Shown here: positions 25,773 through 34,637 of the stretch, piece after piece
How positions within the stretch are numbered: position 1 is the first letter of the stretch
Layout of the letters: each line of letters starts with the position of its first letter
Assembly: GCA_964403565.1 (NCBI GenBank)
Contig: CAYOFV010000002.1
Coordinates: forward strand, 1 to 64,000
Length of the DNA stretch: 64,000 nucleotides
Reading direction: 5' to 3'
DNA from: Thioglobus_B sp964403565
GTDB lineage: Bacteria; Pseudomonadota; Gammaproteobacteria; PS1; Pseudothioglobaceae
Translations under genes and position numbers: made by a program
Notes under the pieces: generated by a model
Database searches by the model: none
Told to the model about the DNA's origin: nothing
The model's input: only the letters and a program-made list of their open reading frames with translations

Positions 25773-26249
25773 CTAAAGATTGTTTTTTAGTAGGGATTCA
25801 ACTGAACTAGGCACAAATTTAGACACATCTCCACCAAGAGATAAAATCTCTTTAACTAAAGATGAGGAAATATTGGCATATTGTTCAGCAGGGGTCATAA
25901 ATATTGTTTCAATATTAGGATTAAGGTGTTTGTTCATACCTGAGAGTTGAAATTCGTATTCAAAATCAGATATCGCACGCAAACCACGTAATATTACTTG
26001 GGCATTTTGTGTGGTTGCAAAATCAACCAATAGATTATCAAAACCAATAACTTCAACATTATCAATATCGCTTATCGCAGTTTTTGCAGCAGCTATTCTT
26101 GTGCCAATATCCAAAAAAGCTTGCTTTTTGCGATTTTGAGTAATGCCAATAATAACCTTGTCAAAAAGTTTTGATGCGCGACGTATAAGATCGATATGTC
26201 CGTTAGTGATAGGGTCGAACGATCCTGGATAAATGGCGATCTTATTCAT
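25773..26249 (-). CDS. coaD: Phosphopantetheine adenylyltransferase
   Basis: CoaD adenylylates 4'-phosphopantetheine, the penultimate step of CoA synthesis. The N-terminal nucleotidyltransferase motif IAIYPGSFDPITNGHID and the block ANISSSLVKEI (the ISSTxVRE position) are present, with HLNPNIETIFMTP between. I place the start at ATG 26249 (158 residues, MNKIAIYPG), not at the upstream in-frame codon at 26267. ATG 26249 matches family length and forms a classic ATGA overlap with the rsmD stop. Confidence 0.94.
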   Translation of the reverse strand: MNKIAIYPGSFDPITNGHIDLIRRASKLFDKVIIGITQNRKKQAFLDIGTRIAAAKTAISDIDNVEVIGFDNLLVDFATTQNAQVILRGLRAISDFEYEFQLSGMNKHLNPNIETIFMTPAEQYANISSSLVKEILSLGGDVSKFVPSSVESLLKNNL

Positions 26250-26818
26250 AACACTTCCACAAGGCAATAAAAAACCATTCCTGAGTGCTTTTGTTTATTG
26301 ATTTTGATTTTTTCTGAAAAATTTTCATTTAGAAAAGTATTGTTTATTTCAAACTCAGATTCTATATAGATTTTAGAACCAATAGTTACAAAATCGTTGT
26401 TTTTAAGTAGTTTTAAGGCTTTTTTGATTAAATCTTTACCAAAAGGCGGGTCTAAAAACACTAAATCATAGAATTTGTTAGACTTTTTGGATAAAAAATT
26501 AAGAGCATCTTGATTAAAAATAGTAATTTTATTGGATTTTAAAATTTCTCTATTTTTTTCTAAATAATTAAATGCTTTAAAGTTTTTTTCAATACTTGTA
26601 ATTGAATTAGCTCCACGCGAAAGAGCTTCAAAACTTAAGGCGCCACTACCAGAGAATAAATCTAAGAAGTTTTTATCGTATGATTCAAACTGAATCCAGT
26701 TAAATAAAGTTTCGCGAACCTTGTTAGGTGTTGGTCTTAAGCCTTGAACATCGGGAAAGTTAAGTTTTCTACCCCGATGCTCGCCACCAATTATTTGAAA
26801 GGTGTTGTTATTGGCCAA
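26246..26818 (-). CDS. rsmD: 16S rRNA (guanine966-N2)-methyltransferase
   Basis: A Rossmann-fold SAM methyltransferase of 190 residues. The N-terminus IIGGEHRGRKLNFPD and RPTPNKVRETLFNWI are RsmD signatures. The SAM site is FLDLFSGSGALSFEALSRGA and the catalytic motif is LVFLDPPFG. It methylates G966 of 16S rRNA. The rsmD-coaD pair with an overlapping stop/start is conserved across bacteria. Very A/T-rich codons and many Lys/Asn/Phe residues are seen in the C-terminal half. Confidence 0.94.
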   Translation of the reverse strand: MANNNTFQIIGGEHRGRKLNFPDVQGLRPTPNKVRETLFNWIQFESYDKNFLDLFSGSGALSFEALSRGANSITSIEKNFKAFNYLEKNREILKSNKITIFNQDALNFLSKKSNKFYDLVFLDPPFGKDLIKKALKLLKNNDFVTIGSKIYIESEFEINNTFLNENFSEKIKINKQKHSGMVFYCLVEVL

Positions 26819-26827
26819 ATTAGATGT

Positions 26828-27358
26828 TTATTTTTTATAGGCGTCGTATGACTCTTGTAATTCTTTTTTAGCTTCTTCAGCACTACCCCAGCCATCAATC
26901 TTAACCCACTTGCCTTCATCTAGGTCTTTATAGTAAGTAAAGAAGTGTTCAATCTGGTCTTTTAAAGTTGCACCAACATCATCAATACATTGAATTTCAT
27001 TATAAGATTTACAAAGTTTTCCAGTTGGAACAGCAAGAATTTTAGAATCTTTTCCAGCTTCGTCAGTCATACGTAAAACACCAATTGGACGCGCAGAAAT
27101 CACACTGTCATGAATTAGTGGATAAGGAGTAATAACTAAAACATCAGCAGGATCACCATCATCTGCTAGAGTATCAGGAACAAATCCGTAGTTACAAGGG
27201 TAGAACATTGGAGTAGAGATAAAACGATCTACAAACATCGCTCCAGTTTCTTTATCAATTTCATATTTAACCGGCGATGAATTCGCTGGAATTTCAATAA
27301 TAACATTTACTTCTTCAGGAAGATTTCCTGCCGATACTGGTTTAAGACTATTTTGCAT
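26828..27358 (-). CDS. ppa: Inorganic pyrophosphatase (family I)
   Basis: At 176 residues it has the same length as E. coli Ppa. The metal-binding signature DDGDPADVLV and the substrate region RFISTPMFYPCNYGFVPDT are present. It hydrolyses PPi, pulling biosynthetic reactions forward. Its start overlaps the end of the ribonuclease D gene by 11 bp; rsmD follows after 9 bp, so rnd-ppa-rsmD-coaD looks like one operon. Confidence 0.96.
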   Translation of the reverse strand: MQNSLKPVSAGNLPEEVNVIIEIPANSSPVKYEIDKETGAMFVDRFISTPMFYPCNYGFVPDTLADDGDPADVLVITPYPLIHDSVISARPIGVLRMTDEAGKDSKILAVPTGKLCKSYNEIQCIDDVGATLKDQIEHFFTYYKDLDEGKWVKIDGWGSAEEAKKELQESYDAYKK

Positions 27359-28382
27359 TTTTTAACTCTCCTTGTAAGATTTCGTAACGCCACCCTTGGT
27401 TAAACTTAACACTTTGGTCGCCACGAATATATTGTAGTAATGATTTACCATTGGCAATAATACCGCTATCCAAATTATACGCATCTGCTTTTTGTTGGAT
27501 AAGTTTTTGCAGTTCGTTTTTTCTTGCCTTTTCAGTAGCACTTGGCACTTTGTTTTTATTAATTTTTATACTGGTAGTAGTAATATTGTTGTCTTTTATA
27601 AAGCTATTAAAACTTGATCTTGCATCTTTTGATAGTTTTTCTCTACCTTGAGCATAGGAGATCAATTTCTCATCTGCCATAATCCATTTTCTTGGTTTGT
27701 TTTTGTTAATTGCTTGATACTCTCTCCACGCGGCAAGCTCTACAGCTAAGGCATGATGTTTGCGATTTATCTTATTTATACCTTTAACTTTTTTCCAAGC
27801 ATCGGTTAATTTTGGTATATATGTATTAATGTTTAGTAGTTCTTGTGCATCTTCTTCTAGCCACTTGATTTTATTTTCTTTATTAAGTATCTCAGATAGA
27901 TTGTGATAATTTTTTAGTAAGTATTTGACATCGTCTAATGCATATTTAATAGCACCTTCGGGCAATGGTCTAGTGGTCCAATCTAGTCTGGTAAATGCTT
28001 TATCTAAATAGATGTTTTGTAGCGATTCAGTTAATGCTTGGTAAGATACTTGCATTGGATAACCAGACATAGAGGCTGCAACTTGTGTATCAAATAATTT
28101 GTAAGGCAGTTTTTTTGATAAATAAAATAAAGCTTCTATATCTTGCCTCGCTGAATGAACAATCCATAACGTGTCCTTGTTATACAGTTTGTTAAAAAGC
28201 GGTGTTAAATCTTTAATTGCTAAAACATCAATACAATCGATATGATTTTTTGTAGCAATCTGTACTAAACATAGTTGTGGATAGAATGTATTTACACGCT
28301 TAAATTCAGTATCAACTGCCAACTCAGTATCAGTTTTAATATTACTGAGAAAATTATTTAATTCTGCACTTGTTTGTATCAT
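27348..28382 (-). CDS. rnd: Ribonuclease D-like 3'-5' exonuclease
   Basis: The DEDDy exonuclease domain opens with ELAVDTEFKRVNTFYP (Exo I). Exo II lies around LWIVHSARQDIEALFYL, and Exo III-type Tyr/Asp residues in YALDDVKYLLKNYHNLS. An HRDC domain follows (about residues 205-290, LAAWREYQAINKNKPRKWIMAD). RNase D trims tRNA 3' ends. At 344 residues it is slightly shorter than E. coli Rnd (375). It heads the minus-strand operon and is divergent from ntrY with an 85-bp gap. Confidence 0.9.
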   Translation of the reverse strand: MIQTSAELNNFLSNIKTDTELAVDTEFKRVNTFYPQLCLVQIATKNHIDCIDVLAIKDLTPLFNKLYNKDTLWIVHSARQDIEALFYLSKKLPYKLFDTQVAASMSGYPMQVSYQALTESLQNIYLDKAFTRLDWTTRPLPEGAIKYALDDVKYLLKNYHNLSEILNKENKIKWLEEDAQELLNINTYIPKLTDAWKKVKGINKINRKHHALAVELAAWREYQAINKNKPRKWIMADEKLISYAQGREKLSKDARSSFNSFIKDNNITTTSIKINKNKVPSATEKARKNELQKLIQQKADAYNLDSGIIANGKSLLQYIRGDQSVKFNQGWRYEILQGELKNAK

Positions 28383-28467
28383 TGTTGTATTTTATCAACA
28401 ACTTGTGCAACTGCTTGATTTTTTATGAGATAATTCAGCTGAAAATGCAAAATTATAGAATTACATA

Positions 28468-30630
28468 ATGATTTTTAATCATGTATTAAAACTTAGCAAA
28501 ACTCCACCAGCATGGCTGTGGATGCTGATTTTTATCTCTTCAATTTCTGGAACTTTCTACCTTGGTCTTAATCCAGATTATATTGGCGAGTATTGGTCGT
28601 ATTTGGTTGGCTACAATGTTGTAATGAGTCTAGTTGCAATTTACTTTATCTCTATTAATGTATCACGCTTAAAACGCAATTCTCAGGGTGGGGTAATTGG
28701 ATCTAAATTCACCTGGTCATTTGTTAAGATTATTCCAATATTGGTAATTATTCCAGTACTGTCTTTTTATATGTTTTCTTTTCAAACTATTCAAGATAAT
28801 GTTAGAGATTCAGAAAAAACTTTCGATGCTTTTTCTACTAACTTTATATCACAGGTTAGCGATTTGTATACTGGTGTACAAAAGGTGCGTGATGAGCGCT
28901 ATACTGAGCAAACCAAAAGGCTCTTAACCCTAATTACCTCTTTTGGTAATTTTAAAATTGAATCTCCAAGTTACAAACATGACATGCAAATTTTCTTGGA
29001 GAGCTTAATTGATAAAGGTTGGGCGTGTCAGATTTCACTTTTTAATCAAGATGAGGATTTAATCGCCAAAACTCAAGATGTTACTAATTGTAAGTCTATT
29101 GATACTCAAGTTTTGCCAGGATCTCAGCCAAGATTAATTAACGAGGATGCTGCAACTAATGTAATCCAAGTTAAGATGTCTACTAGATATGTTAATAAAA
29201 CACCAGATACAAAGTTTTTAATTATTGATGCAATTTATGCATCTGATCCTGGTCTTTTGGGTTTTTTAGATCAGGTGCAAGAGTTTACTAGAAGAACTGA
29301 AAATATTGATTTTGATCTTAATACTTCTATTACTCAAAATAGATTTTTAATTGATTTTTCATCAACTGTGCTTTTATCGATTTTAAGTGCGCTTTTGGTT
29401 GTACTTAAAATGATAGAAAATTTGATGCAACCACTGCATAACCTATCCCTAGCTACTAGAGAAATTGCTAAAGGTAATTATGATGTGCGTATTGATAGGG
29501 ATGAGAAAAATGATGACGTGTCCGATCTTATCGAAAAGTTTAACGATATGTCAAAACAAATTAAATCATCTAGAGAGGGTTTAGATACGCATAACCTATA
29601 CTTGGAAACAATTCTAAAATACTCTTACGGTGTAATTGCCCTTGATCAGAATCGTAATATTCGCCTAATTAACCCTATCATTGGCAAAATGCTTGAAATC
29701 AAAGATGAGAAGCAGTTTATTGGCAGCAGATGTGTTGCTATTAGCAAAAGATATCAAAAGTTAAAACCACTGTTTGATTTAACGGCTACAAGATTTTTAA
29801 ATAGTGATTCGGACTGGAGTGAAGATGTGGAGATTACTCTTGAGAAAAGACATTTGCTTTTGTCTTGTCAGGGTGCAGTGCTAGAGGCGAACGATAAAGT
29901 TATTGGATATGTAATCGTTATTAAAGATATATCGCAATTAAATCGAGCACAGAAAAAGGCAGCATGGGGCGAGGTTGCAGTGCGTATGGCGCATGAAATT
30001 AAAAATCCTTTAACTCCAATTTTGCTTTCAGCCCAAAGACTTAGAAATAGATTTTTAGAATCACTTAAAGGTAAAGATCTAGAAGTTGTGGATAAAACCA
30101 CAACTACAATTATCGATCAAGTTAAATCAATGGACTCTATGGTAAGTGCTTTTGCTGATTATGCCAATACTCCAGAGATTGAAAAAAGAAAAGAAAATCT
30201 TAATGAGATTATTGATAAATCTATTTCTTTGTACGATGCGCAAGACAATGTAAGTATTAATTTTGATTTAGATAAAAACACTCCAGATTTAATGCTTGAT
30301 TCATCAAGTATGTCTAGAGTTTTAATTAATCTAGTTAAGAATTCGTATGAAGCCGCAGAAGCAAAAGATCAAGTTGTTATTGATATTGCAACTAAATATA
30401 TTAAAAATGATGGCGTGGTTAAGCTAACCGTTACTGACAATGGCGCAGGTTTTGATGAAGAAGTGCTTGACAAGGTGTTTGAGCCTTATGTTACTACTAA
30501 ATTAAAAGGCTCAGGTCTGGGTATGGCTATTGTACAAAACATTATTGAACAGCACGATGGTAGAATCTTTGCAAGCAATGTTAAGACAGGTGGAGCTATG
30601 ATTACTATTGAATTTGACTATAACGAATAG
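28468..30630 (+). CDS. ntrY: NtrY-like membrane sensor histidine kinase
   Basis: The 720-residue kinase has three N-terminal helices (about residues 15-33, 44-62, 88-108) and a periplasmic region to about 300. A fourth helix (about 292-312, STVLLSILSALLVVLKMI) is followed by HAMP (about 315-370) and PAS (about 380-490) domains. HisKA has phospho-His near 509 in RMAHEIKNPLTPILLSAQR, and HATPase_c has NLVKNSYEAAE, DNGAGFDE and GSGLGMAIVQN. NtrY senses nitrogen or redox status in alpha- and betaproteobacteria; the signal here is unknown. It is coupled to a response regulator 11 bp downstream and to trkAH. Confidence 0.88.
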   Translation: MIFNHVLKLSKTPPAWLWMLIFISSISGTFYLGLNPDYIGEYWSYLVGYNVVMSLVAIYFISINVSRLKRNSQGGVIGSKFTWSFVKIIPILVIIPVLSFYMFSFQTIQDNVRDSEKTFDAFSTNFISQVSDLYTGVQKVRDERYTEQTKRLLTLITSFGNFKIESPSYKHDMQIFLESLIDKGWACQISLFNQDEDLIAKTQDVTNCKSIDTQVLPGSQPRLINEDAATNVIQVKMSTRYVNKTPDTKFLIIDAIYASDPGLLGFLDQVQEFTRRTENIDFDLNTSITQNRFLIDFSSTVLLSILSALLVVLKMIENLMQPLHNLSLATREIAKGNYDVRIDRDEKNDDVSDLIEKFNDMSKQIKSSREGLDTHNLYLETILKYSYGVIALDQNRNIRLINPIIGKMLEIKDEKQFIGSRCVAISKRYQKLKPLFDLTATRFLNSDSDWSEDVEITLEKRHLLLSCQGAVLEANDKVIGYVIVIKDISQLNRAQKKAAWGEVAVRMAHEIKNPLTPILLSAQRLRNRFLESLKGKDLEVVDKTTTTIIDQVKSMDSMVSAFADYANTPEIEKRKENLNEIIDKSISLYDAQDNVSINFDLDKNTPDLMLDSSSMSRVLINLVKNSYEAAEAKDQVVIDIATKYIKNDGVVKLTVTDNGAGFDEEVLDKVFEPYVTTKLKGSGLGMAIVQNIIEQHDGRIFASNVKTGGAMITIEFDYNE

Positions 30631-30641
30631 GTATTAAAGTT

Positions 30642-31214
30642 ATGAACGATATAACAACTATTGGAAAAATATTAATTATTGATGACGAAGTCATCAATGC
30701 TGAAACCATGAAAGACACACTTGAAGATGTGAACTACCAAGTTGAGTTGGCTGAAAACGCAGAAGCTGCAAAGGCAATTGTAGCAAATGATACTTTTGAT
30801 TTAGTAATGATGGATGTTTGGATGCCAGGGCAAGACGGCATGAATTTATTAGAAGAGTGGATGAACAGCGGATTTTCTATGCCTATTGTTATGATGTCAG
30901 GTCATGCAGAGCATAAAGATGTGGTTAGAGCTATGAAGCTTGGAGCTGTAGATTTTTTGAAAAAACCACTGCATGATATCCTTCCACTTGTTAGAAAGAT
31001 ATTAAGTGACAGCGCAGTAGTTAAGGATAAATCTATTAGTGGAATAAATTTTGACTCACCTTTAAAAGAAGCAAGAGCAGTATTTGAAAGACAATACTTT
31101 AATCATCACTTAGAAGAAAACAATCACAATGTTGCAAAAGTAGCTGCACTTGCAGGACTTGAGAGAACAACTTTATATCGTAAACTTAAAGATTTAGGAA
31201 TTGATAAGAAATGA
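30642..31214 (+). CDS. NtrX-type response regulator lacking the AAA+ domain (receiver + Fis HTH)
   Basis: The receiver domain (residues 8-125) has acidic Asp14/Asp15, phospho-acceptor Asp58 in LVMMDVWMPGQDG, Ser/Thr in VMMSGHA and Lys in FLKKPL. A short linker (SPLKEARAVFERQYF) leads directly to a Fis-type helix-turn-helix (about 150-190, AKVAALAGLERTTLYRKLKDLGI). Full NtrX (about 450 residues) has a sigma-54-interacting AAA+ domain between these parts. It is absent here, giving 190 residues and an architecture like RegA/PrrA/ActR. It therefore cannot act as a sigma-54 enhancer-binding activator. The stop overlaps the trkA start (ATGA). Confidence 0.88.
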   Translation: MNDITTIGKILIIDDEVINAETMKDTLEDVNYQVELAENAEAAKAIVANDTFDLVMMDVWMPGQDGMNLLEEWMNSGFSMPIVMMSGHAEHKDVVRAMKLGAVDFLKKPLHDILPLVRKILSDSAVVKDKSISGINFDSPLKEARAVFERQYFNHHLEENNHNVAKVAALAGLERTTLYRKLKDLGIDKK

Positions 31215-32584
31215 AAATACTCATTTTAGGTGCAGGACAAGTAGGTTCAACTCTAGCAAGATATCTTGCATCTGATGATGAAAATGATATTACTATTGTT
31301 GATAAAGACGAAACTAATCTTTTTAATTTAAGTAGACATTTAGATGTAAAAACAGTAATTGGCCATGCTTCATATCCAAATATTTTAGAAGAAGCTGGCA
31401 TTAAAGATATGGATATGGTTATTGCAGTAACCAGATCAGATGAAGGCAATATGCTGGCTTGTCAGATGGCTCATACTCTTTATCAAGTAGATAAAAAGGT
31501 TGCTAGAGTAAGAACTGCAGAATATTTGCATAGAAAAGAGTTGTTTTCTGATAATGCCATTCCAATTGATTTTGTAATTACCCCAGAGAGTCTTGTAACT
31601 AATTACATTAAGCGTATTGTTGAGGAGCCAGGTGCAGCGCAAGTATTTGAATTTGAAGATGGTTTAGTGCAGCTTGTAGAAACTCGAGCTTTTGCCGGCA
31701 CTCCAATTGTTGGCCATCCGATTAAAGATCTACACGAACATTTGCCTAAAACTAGAATGCGCATTGTAAGTATTTATCGCAATGGCAGAGCGATACCCGC
31801 ATATGGTGATACAGTTATTAGAGATGGCGATCATGTATATTTTGTTACTAAAAAAGGTAGTATTTCAAAAGTATTAAAAGAGTTTAGAAGGCTTGATAAA
31901 AACTATAAGAATATTATTATTGCCGGTGGTGGGCGCGTTGGCCTTACTTTGGCAAAGTTTTTAGAAAAGACCCATAGTGTAAGAGTAATTGAGCTTAATA
32001 AGCATCGAGTAGGTTATATTGCTGATCAACTTGACCAAGCTTTAGTACTACATGGAAATGCCTCTGATGAGCAATTATTACAAGAAGAGGGTATTGAAAA
32101 TACAGATTTATTTTTAGCACTTACAGATTCTGATGAGATTAACGTAATTGTATCTATTCTTGCCAAGCGTCTAGGGGCGCATAAAACTATTGCACTTGTT
32201 AAACGTAATGTTTATGAAGACCTTGCTGAGCAAAGTGAAGATGTAGATATGGTGGTTTCTCCTGACCAAATTACTGTTGGTGGAATCCTTGCGCATATTC
32301 GCAAAGGCGATACGATGATGGTTCACTCACTACAACAAGGTCAAGCCGAGGCTATTGAAGTTATTGTTCACGGAGATAAAGATCATTCAGATGTTGTGGG
32401 CAAAACGGTTGAAGAGATAAAATTACCAGATGGTGTGGTAGTTGGATCTGTAGTGCGTAATAATGAAGTTATTATGGGCTCAAGAAAGCTTGTAATCGAA
32501 GAGGGTGATCATGTACTTCTAGTGCTTAGTGATATTAATAAAATTCACGAAGTTGAGGAATTGTTTGAAGGGTATTACGACTAA
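31211..32584 (+). CDS. trkA: Trk potassium uptake regulatory subunit TrkA
   Basis: This 457-residue cytoplasmic protein has two RCK repeats. The first NAD-binding motif is ILGAGQVGSTLARYL (start of the protein) and the second is IAGGGRVGLTLAKFLE (about residue 237). Each is followed by a RCK_C domain (about 140-220 and 370-455). TrkA gates TrkH K+ transport in response to nucleotides. It overlaps ntrX by 4 bp and trkH by 1 bp, so the two-component system and the K+ transporter form one operon. Confidence 0.96.
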   Translation: MKILILGAGQVGSTLARYLASDDENDITIVDKDETNLFNLSRHLDVKTVIGHASYPNILEEAGIKDMDMVIAVTRSDEGNMLACQMAHTLYQVDKKVARVRTAEYLHRKELFSDNAIPIDFVITPESLVTNYIKRIVEEPGAAQVFEFEDGLVQLVETRAFAGTPIVGHPIKDLHEHLPKTRMRIVSIYRNGRAIPAYGDTVIRDGDHVYFVTKKGSISKVLKEFRRLDKNYKNIIIAGGGRVGLTLAKFLEKTHSVRVIELNKHRVGYIADQLDQALVLHGNASDEQLLQEEGIENTDLFLALTDSDEINVIVSILAKRLGAHKTIALVKRNVYEDLAEQSEDVDMVVSPDQITVGGILAHIRKGDTMMVHSLQQGQAEAIEVIVHGDKDHSDVVGKTVEEIKLPDGVVVGSVVRNNEVIMGSRKLVIEEGDHVLLVLSDINKIHEVEELFEGYYD

Positions 32585-34032
32585 TGAATTTATCAATAGT
32601 TTTTAAAACCATTGGCTTATTGCTAATGGTGTTTAGCCTTACCCAGCTGCCACCAATAATTGTTGACTTGATATATTCTCAAGGTCAATATCAAGCATTT
32701 TCCTTAGCATTTACTCTTACATTTGCTAGTGGGTTGTTTTTGTATTTTCCATTTAGAAAAACCACTAAAGATTTTAGAATTCGCGAGGGTGTGATAATTG
32801 TTGTTAGTTTTTGGTTTGTACTATCACTATTTGCAACAACACCTTTCTTATTATCAGAGTCTTTAAGAATGTCATTTTCTGATGCATTTTTTGAATCAAT
32901 GTCTGGCCTTACCACTACAGGAGCTACGGTTTTAGCCGGACTTGATGGCTTGCCAAAAGCAATTTTGTACTATAGACAACAACTTCAATGGCTAGGTGGC
33001 ATGGGTATTATTGTATTGGCAGTTGCTGTACTTCCTATGCTTGGTGTTGGGGGTATGGAGCTTTATCATGCGGAGTCAAGTGGTATTTCTAAAGATCGAC
33101 TAACTCCAAAACTAACGCAAACAGCTAAAGCACTTTGGAAGATTTATATTGGCTTTACTATTGCATGTGCCATTGGTTATTATTTAGCTGGAATGGATGC
33201 TTTTGATGCAATTGGACATAGCTTTTCAACAATTGCAATTGGAGGTTTTTCTACTCATGACCTCTCTATTGGGTATTTTGAATCTAGTACGATTGAGGCT
33301 GTGGCAATATTATTTATGCTACTAGCCGGAATTAATTTTTCATTGCATTTTTTAGCTGTTACTAGGAAAGATTTATTGACTTACTGGAATGATTCAGAAT
33401 TTAAAGCATATTTAGTTGTACTTACAATGACTGCATTGGTGATGATTACTGATCTGTATGAAACATCATACTATGAAACCTTATCAGAATCTGTTAGACA
33501 CGGACTATTTCAAACAGTATCAATAGCAACAACTACTGGATTTGCATCAACCAATTTTTCCCTATGGCCAACAATGTTGCCAGTTTTATTAATATTTGCC
33601 AGTTTTATTGGCGCATGTGCAGGATCTACTGGAGGTGGTATTAAAGTTGTAAGAATGTTGCTTATGTTTAAACTTGCAATTAAAGAGATAAAAAAATTCA
33701 TCCATCCAAGTGCCTATATCAGTATTAAGCTTAATAAAAGAAGTGTTGCCGAACAAACACTAGTATCTGTTTGGGGTTTCTTTTCTTTGTACGTTATGGC
33801 CTTTGTAGTTATTATGATTGCACTTATGTTTACCGGTCTTGATCAAGTAACTAGTTTTTCTGCAACTGCTGCAAGCATGAATAATCTCGGCCCGGGATTG
33901 GGAGATGTTGCAAGTAATTATGCTTCAATTAGTGATACAGCCAAATGGATATTAAGTTTTTCTATGCTGCTTGGTCGTTTAGAAATACTTACACTTATGG
34001 TGTTATTACATAGAGTTTTTTGGCGTTTTTAG
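32584..34032 (+). CDS. trkH: Trk potassium uptake channel TrkH
   Basis: The 482-residue membrane protein has the four-fold pore-loop repeat of the Trk/Ktr/HKT family. The loops include MSGLTTTGATVLAGLD, FSTIAIGGFSTHD, IATTTGFASTNF and ASMNNLGPGLGDV. The conserved Gly of each selectivity-filter loop is visible. Length matches E. coli TrkH (483). It starts within the trkA stop codon and ends the operon. No terminator with a clear T run follows. Confidence 0.96.
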   Translation: MNLSIVFKTIGLLLMVFSLTQLPPIIVDLIYSQGQYQAFSLAFTLTFASGLFLYFPFRKTTKDFRIREGVIIVVSFWFVLSLFATTPFLLSESLRMSFSDAFFESMSGLTTTGATVLAGLDGLPKAILYYRQQLQWLGGMGIIVLAVAVLPMLGVGGMELYHAESSGISKDRLTPKLTQTAKALWKIYIGFTIACAIGYYLAGMDAFDAIGHSFSTIAIGGFSTHDLSIGYFESSTIEAVAILFMLLAGINFSLHFLAVTRKDLLTYWNDSEFKAYLVVLTMTALVMITDLYETSYYETLSESVRHGLFQTVSIATTTGFASTNFSLWPTMLPVLLIFASFIGACAGSTGGGIKVVRMLLMFKLAIKEIKKFIHPSAYISIKLNKRSVAEQTLVSVWGFFSLYVMAFVVIMIALMFTGLDQVTSFSATAASMNNLGPGLGDVASNYASISDTAKWILSFSMLLGRLEILTLMVLLHRVFWRF

Positions 34033-34078
34033 TTAAAAAATACTCTATTTTCATTATTTGCTAAATTTTTCTTTTTGC

Positions 34079-34095
34079 AATAGGCAAGGCCTATT
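34079..34095. repeat. REP-like palindrome, copy d
   Basis: AATAGG-CAAGG-CCTATT: the same CAAGG loop and AGGCAAGGCCT core as the palindromes around the RAYT transposase 31 kb away, with compensated arm changes. Confidence 0.65.
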
Positions 34096-34415
34096 ACATA
34101 GCTATTTTCAACTTTCAACTCTTAATTTTTCATTGTTTTAGGCTATTTTCAGCTTGTAAATGACAATTTTTGAATAGTTTTGCTGGTCATTTCGATTATT
34201 TCCGAAATTTTTATTGTTGAGAGTTTGTCTAATTTTAGGTTTTTGTCACCTTTCTGGTGAGCAGAAAGGTAACCGAAAGAGCTCACCCTAAAAATAAATC
34301 TCAACTTTTCTAATTTCACTGTGCTAAATCTTGAAAACTCACTGCGTTCAAACATTCAAGATTTAAACGCTACGTTTCAATAAGAAAATTTGGATTTATT
34401 TTTAAAGGGGAATTT

Positions 34416-34440
34416 TGGAGGAAGGCCTTGCTTTCCTCCA
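34416..34440. repeat. REP-like palindrome, copy e (inverted orientation)
   Basis: TGGAGGAA (34416-34423) pairs with TTCCTCCA (34433-34440); the loop GGCCTTGCT is the reverse complement of the AGCAAGGCC core of the other copies. Confidence 0.6.
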
Positions 34441-34637
34441 TAGAAGATAAACTGTGACACAATCCCTTTATTCTTTCACCGATCCAAGTTAGGGTTTATT
34501 TTTCATCTAAAAACCTTTAAAGCAGGTTATTTTAGGCTTGTAAATAGCTATTTATAAGTGGACTTGGTTGGTAGTTTGGTGTTTTTAGCTGGTCATTTTG
34601 AAAATTTCTTAAATTTTTTTTAGTTAAAAGTGTTTTA

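Larger units (their letters stand above)
34033..34637. other. 605-bp non-coding, apparently decayed region with REP-like and hairpin sequences
   Basis: No supported gene. A 68-codon minus-strand frame (34149-34355) lacks a clear SD and any recognised domain. Seen here: two REP-like palindromes (34079-34095, 34416-34440); a pair of overlapping stems around 34246-34290 (ACCTTTCT/AGAAAGGT and GGTGAGC/GCTCACC); and two degenerate repeats sharing GCTTGTAAAT (34152, 34536) and GCTGGTCATT (34182, 34588). Composition is very AT-rich. It looks like remnants of a mobile or repeated element, which is an inference. Confidence 0.55.

Noticed and set aside
26250..26267. Six extra N-terminal residues of CoaD
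   Set aside because: ATG 26249 gives the canonical MNKIAIYPGSFDP start and an ATGA overlap with rsmD.
34149..34355. 68-codon minus-strand frame between trkH and the DinG-like gene
   Set aside because: No SD, no recognisable domain, low-complexity Lys/Ser/Ile composition, and it runs through hairpins and repeats. It is more likely part of decayed non-coding DNA.
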